59,948 bases of DNA from Pseudomonas sp. Ant30-3. GTDB taxonomy: Bacteria; Pseudomonadota; Gammaproteobacteria; Pseudomonadales; Pseudomonadaceae. The notes under the pieces were generated by a model, which searched no databases, was not told where the DNA came from, and saw only the letters and a list, made by a program, of their open reading frames with translations. Shown one piece after another: positions 50,470-59,799 of the stretch. Positions within the stretch are counted from its first letter, which is position 1. Each line of letters opens with the position of its first letter. Where the stretch lies: assembly GCF_000690905.1 (NCBI RefSeq), contig NZ_JMCL01000073.1, forward strand, positions 1-59,948, given 5' to 3'. Both the position numbers and the translations under genes were made by a program.

Positions 50470-52239
50470 TCAAGGCTCATGCGACGTCATCGCCTGAGCC
50501 TGCCACAGCGCTCTGAACGGTCCATCGCGCTTGAGCAGGTCTTCCGGCATACCGTCTTCAACAATTTCCCCCTCATGCAGCACGATCACCCGGTCGAAAT
50601 TGGCGATGGTCGATAACCGGTGGGCGATTGCCAGCACCGTTCGCCCGTGCATCAACGCGGTCAGTGCGGTGCGAATCACCGACTCGGTCTGCGAGTCCAG
50701 CGCGGAAGTCGCCTCGTCCAGCACCAGAATCGGTGCGTTCTTGAGAAACGCCCGCGCCAGCCCGAGACGCTGGCGCTGGCCGCCGGAAAGCATCGCCCCG
50801 CGCTCACCGATCAGCGTCGAATAACCATGCGGCAAGGCCCGGATGAACACGTCGCAGTAGGCTTGTTTCGCGGCGTCCATCACTTGCTCTTCAGTGGCTT
50901 TCGGCTGACCGTAGGCGATGTTTTCGAAGATGCTGCGGTTGAACAGCGCCGCCTCCTGGGGCACCACGGCGATTTGCCGGCGCAAACTGTTCTGGCTCAC
51001 CGTACGGATGTCGCGGTCATCGATCAGGATGATGCCGCTGCGTACGTCATCCAGGCGTTGCAGCAAATTGATCAGGGTGGATTTGCCCGCGCCGGAAGTG
51101 CCGACCACCCCCACTGTCTGCCCCGCCGGAATGTCCAGAAACAGGTGTTTGAATACCTCCCGACCATCCGGATAGCTGTAGCTCACATCGATGAATTTTA
51201 TGCTGCCGCGGGTTGCCTGCATCTCCTCCGGCGCGTCGGACAAGGCATGCGGTTGCACGATGATGCGCAGGGTTTCAGAGATATCGCCGAGCTGCTGCGA
51301 GGTGTCGACCAACGCCAGCGCCAAGTCTCGGGAGCCGTGGAGGATGCGAAAGGTCAGCGCGCTGATCATCACCACGTCGCCGGCGGTAATGCCGGCCTCG
51401 CGCCACAGGCTGATTGCCCAGATGAGCATGCCGCCCGCCATCACCGACAGAAAAATATCGTGCAGCACGCGGGCCTTTTCCAGATAGATCCAGCTGCGTC
51501 GCTGGGCCTTGGCTTCGACGCCGATGGCGCGTTCCAGCCGCTGCCGTTCGCGGTTGCGCGCGGAGAACGCTTTGATCGTCCAGACATTGGAAACCAGGTC
51601 AACAATTTCGCCGCCGACCCGCGCCGATTGCGAGGCAAAATCGATGTGCCGTTTACGCCCGCGAATCCCGAAAAACGTGATCAGCAGGCCGACGACAAAA
51701 ACGCAGCCGATCAATGCGCCGGCCATGCCGATGCTCACCGTGGAGAGCACAATCACGGCGCCGAGAAAATCCACGCACGGCGGAATGATCTTCCACGCCA
51801 ACCCCCCGTAAATCGACCCGGCGGCCGCGCCAGCCGAGGAAATCCGGTTGGCCAGAGCCCCGGCGAAATGCTGGGAAAAATAGCGCATGGGGTGGCCGGT
51901 CAAGTGACTGAACAGGTCGACCCGCAAGTCTGCGCAACTGGCGACTACGGTGCGACAGCCGAGCCATCCACCCAGCCGCCAGAAAATATTCTCCAGCACG
52001 ATCAAACCGATAAACAGTGTGAACGGAAACCAGATGTGCGCGCTGGCCCGATCTCCCAGGGTCATGACGTCCACCAGCAATTTCATGCCGTATTGCACGG
52101 CAACTGCGCAGCTCGCGGCGCCCACGACCAGAAAGAGCATCCCGCCAAAATGCCAGGGACGTCGAAGCACATAGCGCCATAAAAACGCTACCGGTTGATC
52201 GGGCAACTGTTGTTCTTCGACTTCCTCTTCACGGTCCAT
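50470..52239 (-). CDS. ABC exporter, fused permease and ATPase (MsbA-like)
   Basis: A 589-residue half-transporter. An N-terminal membrane domain of about six helices (residues 15-320) is followed by an ATPase with Walker A GTSGAGKST, Q-loop PQEAALFNRS, signature LSGGQRQRLGLARA, Walker B ILVLDEATSALDS and switch histidine AIAHRLST. MsbA-like exporters move lipids, lipid-linked sugars or polypeptides; in this operon a glycolipid or glycan substrate is likely. Its start lies inside the preceding glycosidase gene's end (overlap). Last gene of the four-gene operon. Confidence 0.9.
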   Translation of the reverse strand: MDREEEVEEQQLPDQPVAFLWRYVLRRPWHFGGMLFLVVGAASCAVAVQYGMKLLVDVMTLGDRASAHIWFPFTLFIGLIVLENIFWRLGGWLGCRTVVASCADLRVDLFSHLTGHPMRYFSQHFAGALANRISSAGAAAGSIYGGLAWKIIPPCVDFLGAVIVLSTVSIGMAGALIGCVFVVGLLITFFGIRGRKRHIDFASQSARVGGEIVDLVSNVWTIKAFSARNRERQRLERAIGVEAKAQRRSWIYLEKARVLHDIFLSVMAGGMLIWAISLWREAGITAGDVVMISALTFRILHGSRDLALALVDTSQQLGDISETLRIIVQPHALSDAPEEMQATRGSIKFIDVSYSYPDGREVFKHLFLDIPAGQTVGVVGTSGAGKSTLINLLQRLDDVRSGIILIDDRDIRTVSQNSLRRQIAVVPQEAALFNRSIFENIAYGQPKATEEQVMDAAKQAYCDVFIRALPHGYSTLIGERGAMLSGGQRQRLGLARAFLKNAPILVLDEATSALDSQTESVIRTALTALMHGRTVLAIAHRLSTIANFDRVIVLHEGEIVEDGMPEDLLKRDGPFRALWQAQAMTSHEP

Positions 52240-53368
52240 GGTCGTCCGCACCGGGGGGAGTGAAACGTTGCGTCAGTTGTTGCAGCGCCAGGGCAAGCGG
52301 ATGGCAGGCCGCACGTTGGCCTTCGCCATCGGCGTAACCGAACAGGCCGGCCGGGCAATAGCGGTCGTTGTCCCAACCGGGGTAATCGAGAATCGGGTAC
52401 CAGCAAATGCCTTCAATCGGCACACCGCGACGTATTGCCAGTTCAACCTGCTCGCTGACATACGCCAGCCACGGCACACGCTCTTCGCCTTCTGCACCGG
52501 TTTCCGAGATGAACATCGGCCGTCGATAGCGTTGATGCACCTCGCTGAGCATGCCCGCCAGCGGTCGATATTGTGGCGCATCGCGGAGGATTTTCGGGCC
52601 GTTGAGAATCCACTGGTTATGCGGGTAGTAATTGATCCCGATGATGTCCAGATAAGACTCCTGCCCGCCCAGACCCGGCCACTGCCTGCCGGTGAGCAAT
52701 TCCCAGGCATCGAACTGTGACTGGCGATAATCCTCGGCAGCGTTCACCTGATCGATACGGTGCGAACCGGCAATCACGTTGATCAACGGTTCACACTGCA
52801 CAAACCGTGCGGTCGGCGCCTGTTCGCGGATCGCTTCGATGGCGGCGATGCTCGCACGCACCAGTTGATGCTTGAGCTCCAGGCCGCGTCCTTGTGCCGA
52901 TGGATTGAAATACCCGACTGCCCCGCCCGCCCAACTCCAGAACGAAATTTCGTTCAGCGGCGAATAGAACGGCACCTCAATACCCTCCTCCCTGACCAGT
53001 CGCGCAACCGCCCCACAGAACTTCGCAAAACGTTCGACGAACGCCGGGCGCCAGATGTCCAGGTCATCGGGGTAACCGTAGTGACACAGGTCCCAGATCA
53101 CCTGCAGATCGCACGCCTGCGCCGCTCGAAGCATCGGCAGGAAACTGCTCCAGTCGTAATGCCCCGGACGCGTCTCGATCAAGTGCCAGCGCAAACCATC
53201 GCGGACACTGCGAATGCCGGTCGCCGCCAGTTGCCGATAGTCACTCTGCACCCACCGCGCATGGCCGGTAGACGTTGAAAGGTCCAGCCGCCGCCCGTCG
53301 TTGCGGCGATGGGAGGAGCATTCGTAGCCGCCCAACAGAAAACTGTTGAACGTCCCGGGCGCCGTCAT
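52229..53368 (-). CDS. Glycoside hydrolase of the GH-A clan (beta-glucosidase-like)
   Basis: A 379-residue (beta/alpha)8-barrel enzyme. The acid/base glutamate lies in FYSPLNEISFW (after strand 4) and the nucleophile in RRPMFISETGAEGEER (after strand 7), as in GH1-like families. DLQVIWDLCHYGYPDDLDIW and IIGINYYPHNQWI are further barrel motifs. No signal peptide, so it acts in the cytoplasm, perhaps editing or recycling a glycan precursor or acting as a transglycosylase. The start chosen avoids overlap with the glf reading frame; GH family number is not certain. Confidence 0.75.
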   Translation of the reverse strand: MTAPGTFNSFLLGGYECSSHRRNDGRRLDLSTSTGHARWVQSDYRQLAATGIRSVRDGLRWHLIETRPGHYDWSSFLPMLRAAQACDLQVIWDLCHYGYPDDLDIWRPAFVERFAKFCGAVARLVREEGIEVPFYSPLNEISFWSWAGGAVGYFNPSAQGRGLELKHQLVRASIAAIEAIREQAPTARFVQCEPLINVIAGSHRIDQVNAAEDYRQSQFDAWELLTGRQWPGLGGQESYLDIIGINYYPHNQWILNGPKILRDAPQYRPLAGMLSEVHQRYRRPMFISETGAEGEERVPWLAYVSEQVELAIRRGVPIEGICWYPILDYPGWDNDRYCPAGLFGYADGEGQRAACHPLALALQQLTQRFTPPGADDHGP

Positions 53369-53393
53369 GAGGCCCGGGCCGGCTCGGCGGCGA

Positions 53394-54575
53394 TCATGAC
53401 TCCACTCCATCGGCCGGCACATTCGCCTCGGTGGCTGCTTCAGCGATGCGTTGATAAAGTGCCAACGCCTGGCCGACTACCTGATCCATGTTGTAGTACT
53501 TGTAGGTCCCCAGCCGACCGAGAAAAGTCACGTTCGGCGTGGTGTCGGCCAGCGCCTTGTAGCGCTTGTACAACTCGGCATTCTCCGGACGCGGCACTGG
53601 GTAATAGGGATCGCCGTCCGCACAGGGATATTCGTAACTGATGCTGGTCAGCGGGTGGGTTTGCCCGGTCAGGTGTTTGTATTCGGTGATGCGCGTATAG
53701 GGCACCGCTTCGTCGGGATAGTTGACCACCGACACCGGCTGAAACTGCGCCTGATTGAGCGTTTCGTGCTGAAATTTCAACGAGCGGTATGGCAGCTTGC
53801 CGAAGCAATAATCGTAATACTCATCGACCGGACCGCTGTAGACGAGGTGGTCGTAGCTGACCTGATCGCGCACACCGATGAAGTCGGTGCTCAGCAGGAT
53901 GTCGATGTTCGGGTGTTCGAGCATGCGTTCGAACATGCGCGTGTAGCCGTCCAGCGGCATCATTTGAAAGGTGTCACCGAAATAGCGATCGTCACTGTTA
54001 GTGCGGGTCGGCACGCGCGAGGTCACCGATTTGTCGAGGTCCGACGGATCGAGGCCCCATTGTTTGCGCGTGTAACCACGGAAAAACATTTCATAGAGTT
54101 CCCGACCGACCTGGTTGATCACCACATCTTCCGAGGTACGAATGCTCTCCACCGGTTGCGCACGGCTGGCCAGAAATTCGGCGGCTTGTGGCTCGGTCAT
54201 GTTCAAGCCATACAACGTGTTGAGTGTTGTCAGGTTGATGGGGATGGGCACCAGGTGCTCAGACACCTGCGCCAGCACACGATGTTCATACGGGCGCCAT
54301 TCGGTAAATTTCGATAGGTACTGAACGATCCGCTCGGCATTGGTGTGGAAGATGTGCGGACCGTATCGATGAACCATGACGCCGGCCTCATCGAAATGGT
54401 CATAGGCGTTGCCACCAATGTGCTCGCGCCGATCAATCAGCAGGACTCGTTTACCGAGGCCACCCGCCAGACGCTCAGCCAGAACGCTGCCGGCAAATCC
54501 GGCACCCACGATCAGGTAGTCGTAGCGTTTCGCAGCGGAGCCGTCGATGGCAGATTGCAGGGTTATCTCAGGCAT
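53394..54575 (-). CDS. glf: UDP-galactopyranose mutase
   Basis: A 393-residue FAD enzyme that converts UDP-galactopyranose to UDP-galactofuranose. DYLIVGAGFAGSVLAERLAG is the dinucleotide fold; REHIGGNAYDHFDEAGVMVH and RYGPHIFHTN are the GLF signature, with RKQWGLDPSDLDKSVTSRVP and NYPDEAVPYTRITEYKHLTG later. A good AAGGAG site precedes the chosen ATG. It implies that the product of this locus contains galactofuranose. It overlaps the end of the glycosyltransferase gene by 13 bases. Confidence 0.93.
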   Translation of the reverse strand: MPEITLQSAIDGSAAKRYDYLIVGAGFAGSVLAERLAGGLGKRVLLIDRREHIGGNAYDHFDEAGVMVHRYGPHIFHTNAERIVQYLSKFTEWRPYEHRVLAQVSEHLVPIPINLTTLNTLYGLNMTEPQAAEFLASRAQPVESIRTSEDVVINQVGRELYEMFFRGYTRKQWGLDPSDLDKSVTSRVPTRTNSDDRYFGDTFQMMPLDGYTRMFERMLEHPNIDILLSTDFIGVRDQVSYDHLVYSGPVDEYYDYCFGKLPYRSLKFQHETLNQAQFQPVSVVNYPDEAVPYTRITEYKHLTGQTHPLTSISYEYPCADGDPYYPVPRPENAELYKRYKALADTTPNVTFLGRLGTYKYYNMDQVVGQALALYQRIAEAATEANVPADGVES

Positions 54576-55738
54576 TCGATCTGCTCCTTCATCACGGCGC
54601 AGGTCTTGTCCCATGACATGCCGTCGAGGACGGTGTCGATGCGTTGGGTGAACGCTGCGGTGTCGCTGTCATCGGTCAGAATGCTCTCGATGGCAGCGAT
54701 GAATTCAGTCGCCGACGCGGCGATTTTTACCACGCCGCTGTCGCCGTAAGTGCGCACGACATCAGTGATGGGTGTGGAGACCACGGCGCATCCGCCTGCG
54801 AGGTATTCCGGTGTTTTGGTGGGGCTGATGAAGCGAGTCGATTCGTTCAGGGCGAACGGCATCAGCGCAACATCCCAACCGGCCAGGTACGCCGGCAACT
54901 GCGAATAATCCTTGCTGCCCAGATAATGAATATTGGGATAACGCGGCAGCATCGCCGGGTCGATCTTGACCACCGGACCGATTAATACGATTTGCCATTG
55001 CGGCCGCTGGCGGGCCAGTTCGTCCACCAATGCGACGTCGAAGCGCTCGTCGATGACGCCAAAAAAGCCGAGCCGTGGGTGGGCAATATCGGCTTGATCG
55101 GCCGGTTCTAAAAGGGACTGACGCGCCGTACTGAAATGCTTGAGGTCAACACTGCTGGGCACGGCATGCGCGTTTGCGTGAAGTTTGCGCTTGGCTTCCC
55201 AAAGGCTGTAACCACCGGTGAATACCACGTCGGCCCGATTCATCAACTGCCGCTCTTTCTCCACCAGTTCCCGGGGCGCGCCTTTGAAGGCGGACAGTTC
55301 ATCCATGCAGTCGAAAATGGTGACCTGCCCTTCGAGGTGCGAGGTGAAATCCAGACTCATCGGCGTCAGGTACCACAACAACAATTGCGACGGCGCCTGG
55401 ACTGCCAGGTAGTCGTCGAGCAATTGCCGCTGGGTAGCGTTGATTTGCTGCGGATCGAGGCCGCCGCGAATGTGCGGCACGAGGACAGTCACACCCTCGG
55501 CCGGTTGCGACTGTTCAAGCCAGGCGCTGTCGTTGGCATCGTGAATCGGCTCTTCAAAAAACAGCACATCGTAGTCTTTGGCCAGGCGCGACATCACATG
55601 TTGCGGGCGCTGATAAACAAAACCCCAGCGCAAGTGCGACAGGCACAACAGTACAGGACGCAAAGACAGCGCGAGGTGCGGATCGGTGGACAGGGAAGTC
55701 GGTGTCAGTTGCGAGTCAGGTTGCTCAAGAAGATTCAT
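54563..55738 (-). CDS. Glycosyltransferase (GT-B fold, family 1/4-like)
   Basis: A 391-residue transferase. LRPVLLCLSHLRWGFVYQRP begins the first Rossmann domain; RADVVFTGGYSLWEAKRKLH and NAHAVPSSVDLKHFSTARQS lead into the second domain (LGFFGVIDERFDVALVDELA; FISPTKTPEYLAGGCAVVST is the donor-binding end). The family is used in polysaccharide synthesis and the gene heads an operon with glf, so galactofuranosyl transfer is one possibility. AAAGGA precedes the ATG; longer N-terminal versions lack support. Confidence 0.85.
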   Translation of the reverse strand: MNLLEQPDSQLTPTSLSTDPHLALSLRPVLLCLSHLRWGFVYQRPQHVMSRLAKDYDVLFFEEPIHDANDSAWLEQSQPAEGVTVLVPHIRGGLDPQQINATQRQLLDDYLAVQAPSQLLLWYLTPMSLDFTSHLEGQVTIFDCMDELSAFKGAPRELVEKERQLMNRADVVFTGGYSLWEAKRKLHANAHAVPSSVDLKHFSTARQSLLEPADQADIAHPRLGFFGVIDERFDVALVDELARQRPQWQIVLIGPVVKIDPAMLPRYPNIHYLGSKDYSQLPAYLAGWDVALMPFALNESTRFISPTKTPEYLAGGCAVVSTPITDVVRTYGDSGVVKIAASATEFIAAIESILTDDSDTAAFTQRIDTVLDGMSWDKTCAVMKEQIECLR

Positions 55739-56022
55739 AAAAATTTCCTTTCGGTCATTGCCAAAACAAAATTCGAAGCAGAGTAACCACCTGACTTCGA
55801 CGCTAACCCATGCGACTGAAGAGCAGACTCCGTGATTGGCTATCACCTTCTGCACGCTTCTAAGGTTTTGAGGCACTGCGTATCGCCAGCGTTCAAAAGC
55901 CTTTTGTTTAAAGCGGATGAAGGGTATGTACCGGTCGCACTAATTCTCTGAACTAGTCGGATACGCCGACCCCATAACTACAAGCGACGCAACTTTGCTC
56001 GCCTCGGAATGAGGGTGGGATC

Positions 56023-57051
56023 ATGATTTTGGTGACCGGAGGTGCTGGCTATATCGGGGCCCACGTATGCGTGGAACTACTGCGCAAAGGCAACGATGTC
56101 TTGATACTGGACAACCTGTGCAACAGCTCGCGAGTTGCGATAGAACGAGTCGCCGCAATCGCCGGTGCGCGACCGGGCTTCATTAAGGGTGATGTGCGCA
56201 ATCGCGCGCTGCTCGAGCGGATTTTTGATGATTACCCCATCGATGCCGTAGTGCATTGCGCCGGCCTGAAAGCCGTGGGCGAGAGCGTGCGCGAACCATT
56301 GCGTTATTTCGAAACCAATGTCAGCGGCAGCGTGACGTTATGCCAGGCGATGGCGAATGCTGGCGTGCACACGTTGTTGTTCAGCTCCTCGGCGACCGTC
56401 TATGGCGATTGTGCGCAGATGCCGATCGACGAAGCCTGTGTGCCGGGTCAGCCGGCCAACCCTTACGGCCATTCAAAACTCATGGCCGAGCATGTCATGA
56501 CCAGCATTGCCCGGTCGGATGAACGTTGGTCGGTGGGTCTGTTGCGTTACTTCAATCCGATCGGCGCGCATCGCAGCGGCGGTCTGGGTGAAGCGCCGAC
56601 CAATACACCGAATAATCTGCTGCCGTATCTGTTGCAGGTAGCCACCGGAGAGCGCGCGGCGCTGAATGTGTTTGGTGATGATTACGCCACGCCCGATGGC
56701 ACCGGTGTACGCGACTATATCCATGTGATGGACCTGGCGGCGGGACATCTCAAAGCGCTGGATTACCTGCAGAGCAAAACGGGCGTGCATGTGTGGAACC
56801 TCGGCACAGGGTGCGGTTATTCGGTACTTGAAGTGGTGCGCGCGTTCGAGCGCATTTCCGGGGTGCCCGTTCCCTTGAACTACAGCCCTCGGCGCAGTGG
56901 CGACATTGCTCAATGCTGGGCCGACCCGGGCAAGGCCGAGCGTCAGCTGGGCTGGCGTGCGACACGGGATCTGGATGAAATGTTGAGGGATGCCTGGCGC
57001 TGGCAGTGCCAGAATCCCAAAGGTTACGAAGCGGCAGCGTTGGTGAGCTAA
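56023..57051 (+). CDS. galE: UDP-glucose 4-epimerase
   Basis: A 342-residue short-chain dehydrogenase-fold epimerase interconverting UDP-glucose and UDP-galactose. The N-terminal NAD motif is VTGGAGYIGAHVCVELLRKG; the serine is in FSSSATVYG and the YxxxK pair in NPYGHSKLMAEH. It provides UDP-galactose, the substrate of the mutase encoded on the other side of the 284-base intergenic region, so the divergent units act in one pathway. That region (55739-56022) shows no motif I can name. Confidence 0.93.
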   Translation: MILVTGGAGYIGAHVCVELLRKGNDVLILDNLCNSSRVAIERVAAIAGARPGFIKGDVRNRALLERIFDDYPIDAVVHCAGLKAVGESVREPLRYFETNVSGSVTLCQAMANAGVHTLLFSSSATVYGDCAQMPIDEACVPGQPANPYGHSKLMAEHVMTSIARSDERWSVGLLRYFNPIGAHRSGGLGEAPTNTPNNLLPYLLQVATGERAALNVFGDDYATPDGTGVRDYIHVMDLAAGHLKALDYLQSKTGVHVWNLGTGCGYSVLEVVRAFERISGVPVPLNYSPRRSGDIAQCWADPGKAERQLGWRATRDLDEMLRDAWRWQCQNPKGYEAAALVS

Positions 57052-57065
57052 CCGATAAACCTGTC

Positions 57066-57086
57066 GCAGCCTGCGCCAGCTGCTAC
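57066..57086. repeat. Single REP-like core
   Basis: GCAGCCTGCGCCAGCTGCTA matches the arms of the inverted repeat at 59800-59931. It is a solitary copy after galE. Confidence 0.6.
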
Positions 57087-57118
57087 GAAGTGCGGGGTTG
57101 TACGGCCTCCAAAACGAA

Positions 57119-57144
57119 TCAAGCCCCGCACTGGCAGGGCTTGA
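57119..57144 (-). terminator. Hairpin after galE and the KGG-repeat gene
   Basis: TCAAGCCC (57119-57126) pairs with GGGCTTGA (57137-57144). On the minus strand it is followed by a T-rich stretch and lies 16 bases beyond the KGG gene's stop; it also closes the galE side. Confidence 0.6.
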
Positions 57145-57160
57145 AAGGTGTCACGCGGCA

Positions 57161-57379
57161 TTAAGACTTACGCGCGCCACCGCCGGAGCTTTGACCTCCT
57201 TTTTTGCCTGCTTCCGAGGCTTTTTGCTTGTCGTCGGCGAAGTTGCCGCCGCGACCGCTGCCCTGTCCGCCGCTACCCGAAGCGCCACCCGAAGCCTGGC
57301 CGCCTTTCTTGCCGGCTTCAGAAGCTTTCTGCTTGTCATCGGCGAAGTTTCCGGTGTTTTTGTTTCCGGTATTAGCCAT
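57161..57379 (-). CDS. KGG-repeat general stress protein (con-10/YciG-like)
   Basis: A 72-residue hydrophilic protein with two copies of the stress-protein motif FADDKQKASEAGKKGGQ separated by a Gly/Ser-rich linker. Such con-10-like proteins are made in stationary phase or under stress and are probably disordered. It lies upstream of a ZIP transporter and Mn catalase cluster on the same strand, all suggesting a general stress region. Confidence 0.85.
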   Translation of the reverse strand: MANTGNKNTGNFADDKQKASEAGKKGGQASGGASGSGGQGSGRGGNFADDKQKASEAGKKGGQSSGGGARKS

Positions 57380-57504
57380 TTTCGTTCACCTCTACATTGC
57401 TGGAATCGAGCACGGGGCTCGTTCAATTCCGAGAGGTGCAGCAAGCCGAAAGTTTGATCGAAATGCACGCGTTACGACGAGCGGGCACCGCTTTCGATTC
57501 CACT

Positions 57505-58434
57505 TTAGCCCAGTGACGTATCGAGGAACATCATCACACCGAAGCCAAGCATCAAACCCAAGGTCGCGGGTGTTTCATGACCGTTACGGTGGGTCTCGGG
57601 AATTACCTCGTGGGACACCACGAAAATCATCGCGCCAGCCGCCAGACCCAATGCCACGGGGTAGCCCAACGCAAAACCCGACGAAACGCCCAGCCCGATA
57701 ATTGCGCCCAAAGGCTCCATCAGCCCGGACCCTATGGCGACCAATGCCGCACGAATCGAAGAGATACCCGTAACCCGCAGCGCCAGCGCAATGGCCAGGC
57801 CTTCCGGAATGTCCTGAATGGCAATCGCAGTCGTCAGCGGCAGCCCGACTTTCATGTCACCGTCGGCGAAGCTGACACCAATGGCCATGCCTTCCGGCAG
57901 GTTATGCAGAGTAATCGCCAGCACAAACAACCACACCCGGTTGAGCCGCTGGACATCCGGCCCACGGCGACCACTTTTCTGGTGTTCATGGGGGACAAAA
58001 CGGTCGAGACCGACCATCAGCGCCACACCCAACGCCATACCAAATACCACGACCGCAGCCGCAATCATCTTGTTGCCGGTGATGGATTCAGCCGCCGCAA
58101 TACCAGGGAGAATCAACGAAAAAGAACTCGCCGCCAGCATCATGCCGGCGGCAAAGCCGAGCATGGTGTCCTGGGTGCGCACAGCCACGTCGCGCAGCAC
58201 CAACGCCAATGTCGCGCCCAGCGCTGTCGCGCCAAAACCTGCCGCGCCACCGAGCATGGCGTAGCGCAGCACTTGCGGGTTTGATTCGGTCAATGCGCTA
58301 TAACCGCTAAAGAGCAACAGCAGTGTGACGACAATCAAGGTTAACCAGAACAGAACGCCCGGCCAGCTACCGCTCTTGGCCATTTCGAGCCATGAACGCG
58401 ATGGATGTGCACCAGACGAAGCTGGATCCGACAT
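57505..58434 (-). CDS. ZIP-family metal transporter
   Basis: A 309-residue inner-membrane transporter with about eight helices. The metal-binding motif LHNLPEGMAIGVSFADG is in helix 4 and IQDIPEGLAIALALRV in helix 5, as in GufA/ZupT-like members. A histidine-containing loop (VPHEHQKSG) precedes them. It takes up zinc or another divalent ion. The N-terminal 30 residues are polar and longer than in ZupT. Small protein gene directly upstream. Confidence 0.9.
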   Translation of the reverse strand: MSDPASSGAHPSRSWLEMAKSGSWPGVLFWLTLIVVTLLLLFSGYSALTESNPQVLRYAMLGGAAGFGATALGATLALVLRDVAVRTQDTMLGFAAGMMLAASSFSLILPGIAAAESITGNKMIAAAVVVFGMALGVALMVGLDRFVPHEHQKSGRRGPDVQRLNRVWLFVLAITLHNLPEGMAIGVSFADGDMKVGLPLTTAIAIQDIPEGLAIALALRVTGISSIRAALVAIGSGLMEPLGAIIGLGVSSGFALGYPVALGLAAGAMIFVVSHEVIPETHRNGHETPATLGLMLGFGVMMFLDTSLG

Positions 58435-58442
58435 AAAACCTC

Positions 58443-58604
58443 CTACCGACCGTTTGCCCGTTTGTTGCTTGTTCGTAAACCGCGCGCCTGAGTTTGCCGG
58501 GTTATGCGCTGGGCCTCTTGTTCAAATGACCTGGCGGTCGCGTTGAACAGACCCGAAACATCTTCAACGAAATTGACGGACAGACCTCTGGATTTTGCAA
58601 CCAT
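58443..58604 (-). CDS. Small protein of 53 residues
   Basis: Begins MVAKSRGLSVNFVEDVSGLF and is preceded by a strong GAGGTGAG ribosome site seven bases upstream. The product is helical and basic (QEAQRITRQTQARGLRT) with no membrane segment. I do not recognise it. It lies between the Mn catalase and ZIP genes in the same direction and is probably co-transcribed with them. Confidence 0.6.
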   Translation of the reverse strand: MVAKSRGLSVNFVEDVSGLFNATARSFEQEAQRITRQTQARGLRTSNKRANGR

Positions 58605-58681
58605 TGCTTCTCACCTCTATCAACTGTAGCAACTTAAAGGCACCGCACGCCTTATCGGCGTGCGGTGAACGCAGTGACGCT

Positions 58682-59566
58682 TTACACATCGGGTTTGACC
58701 AGCAACCCGGAGCCGATATCAGCACCGGTCATTGGGTCACTGTCGGGGTCGGACATCGTGCGGGCCTTCATGTCCATCAACAGTTCTTCTTCATCGGCAC
58801 TCAACTCGACACTGGCCGTGCCATCACCGCCATCAACGGCCGGCATTGGGTCTTCGACAAATTCCCAATCGTCGCCCTGATTCCACGGCCCGCGAGTGCT
58901 GCCTTCGCCCTGGGACATGTTGTAGTAGACGTTGGTGAACTCCGGATTGCCGGGCAATTTGCCTTGGGGGAAGTTCGGCTGGATCGAGTGCAGCGCTTTC
59001 TCGAAGGACAGTTGATGCGCGATCTCACGGGTCATGAGAAAGCCCAGCGCTTCTTTCACGCCGGGGTCATCGGTGACGTTCATCAAGCGTTCGTAGACAA
59101 TCTTCGCGCGGGACTCGGCGGCAATGTTGGAACGCATGTCCGCGGTAGGCTCGCCAATGGTATCGATGTAAGCCGCCGACCACGGCACACCGGCCGAGTT
59201 GGTCAGTGGCGCACCGGCGCCATACAGGATCTGGGTGATGTGCGAGTCGTTGCCCGCGCCGTTGATGGCACGGTATAGCTCGCCCTCTTCTTCCACGCCT
59301 TCAGCCAAACGGCCTTTTGCGCCCTTGTTGAGCATGACGATGATCGAACCCACGATCTCAAGGTGACTGAGTTCTTCGGTGGCGATGTCCATCAGCAAAT
59401 CTTTCCTGCCTGGATCATCTTCGGCCAACGCCTGGGTGAAGTAGCGGGAGGCGGCTGCCAGCTCACCTTGTGCCCCGCCAAATTGTTCGAGCAACAGGTT
59501 AGCCAACCCTGGGTTGGGTTGAGCCACCCTCACGGTGTATTGAAGTCGCTTGTTATGTAAAAACAT
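58682..59566 (-). CDS. Manganese catalase
   Basis: A 294-residue non-haem di-manganese catalase that removes hydrogen peroxide. Likely metal ligands are E35 (GGAQGELAAA), E65 and H68 (TEELSHLE), E151 (IAAESRAK) and H184 (REIAHQ), in the order and spacing of the four-helix-bundle family. Length is normal. No haem catalase features. With the KGG stress protein and a ZIP carrier it forms an oxidative/general stress module, perhaps under stationary-phase control. Confidence 0.92.
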   Translation of the reverse strand: MFLHNKRLQYTVRVAQPNPGLANLLLEQFGGAQGELAAASRYFTQALAEDDPGRKDLLMDIATEELSHLEIVGSIIVMLNKGAKGRLAEGVEEEGELYRAINGAGNDSHITQILYGAGAPLTNSAGVPWSAAYIDTIGEPTADMRSNIAAESRAKIVYERLMNVTDDPGVKEALGFLMTREIAHQLSFEKALHSIQPNFPQGKLPGNPEFTNVYYNMSQGEGSTRGPWNQGDDWEFVEDPMPAVDGGDGTASVELSADEEELLMDMKARTMSDPDSDPMTGADIGSGLLVKPDV

Positions 59567-59799
59567 GACTGGATCTCCTCAGGCCTAAAGGCGCCGATAC
59601 TCATCCGGGGATGGCTCGAATGCGGCACCCACAGTTATCTGAAGCACGGTCCCGTTTGAAAATTTTAAAAAAATTGGCGCCTCGCGACGAGCGGCATGAA
59701 ACCCCGATTTAACGCCCGGTCGTCGGCGCGCTACTGCGTGCGCTCAAACTTTCTACAGCGCCGATTCGTCTATATTGCACCCGGAGCGGATCTGGTCTT

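Noticed and set aside
50620..52182. 520-codon plus-strand frame opposite the ABC exporter gene
   Set aside because: The minus strand encodes all ABC motifs in order; the plus frame is a composition artefact rich in His, Gln and Arg.
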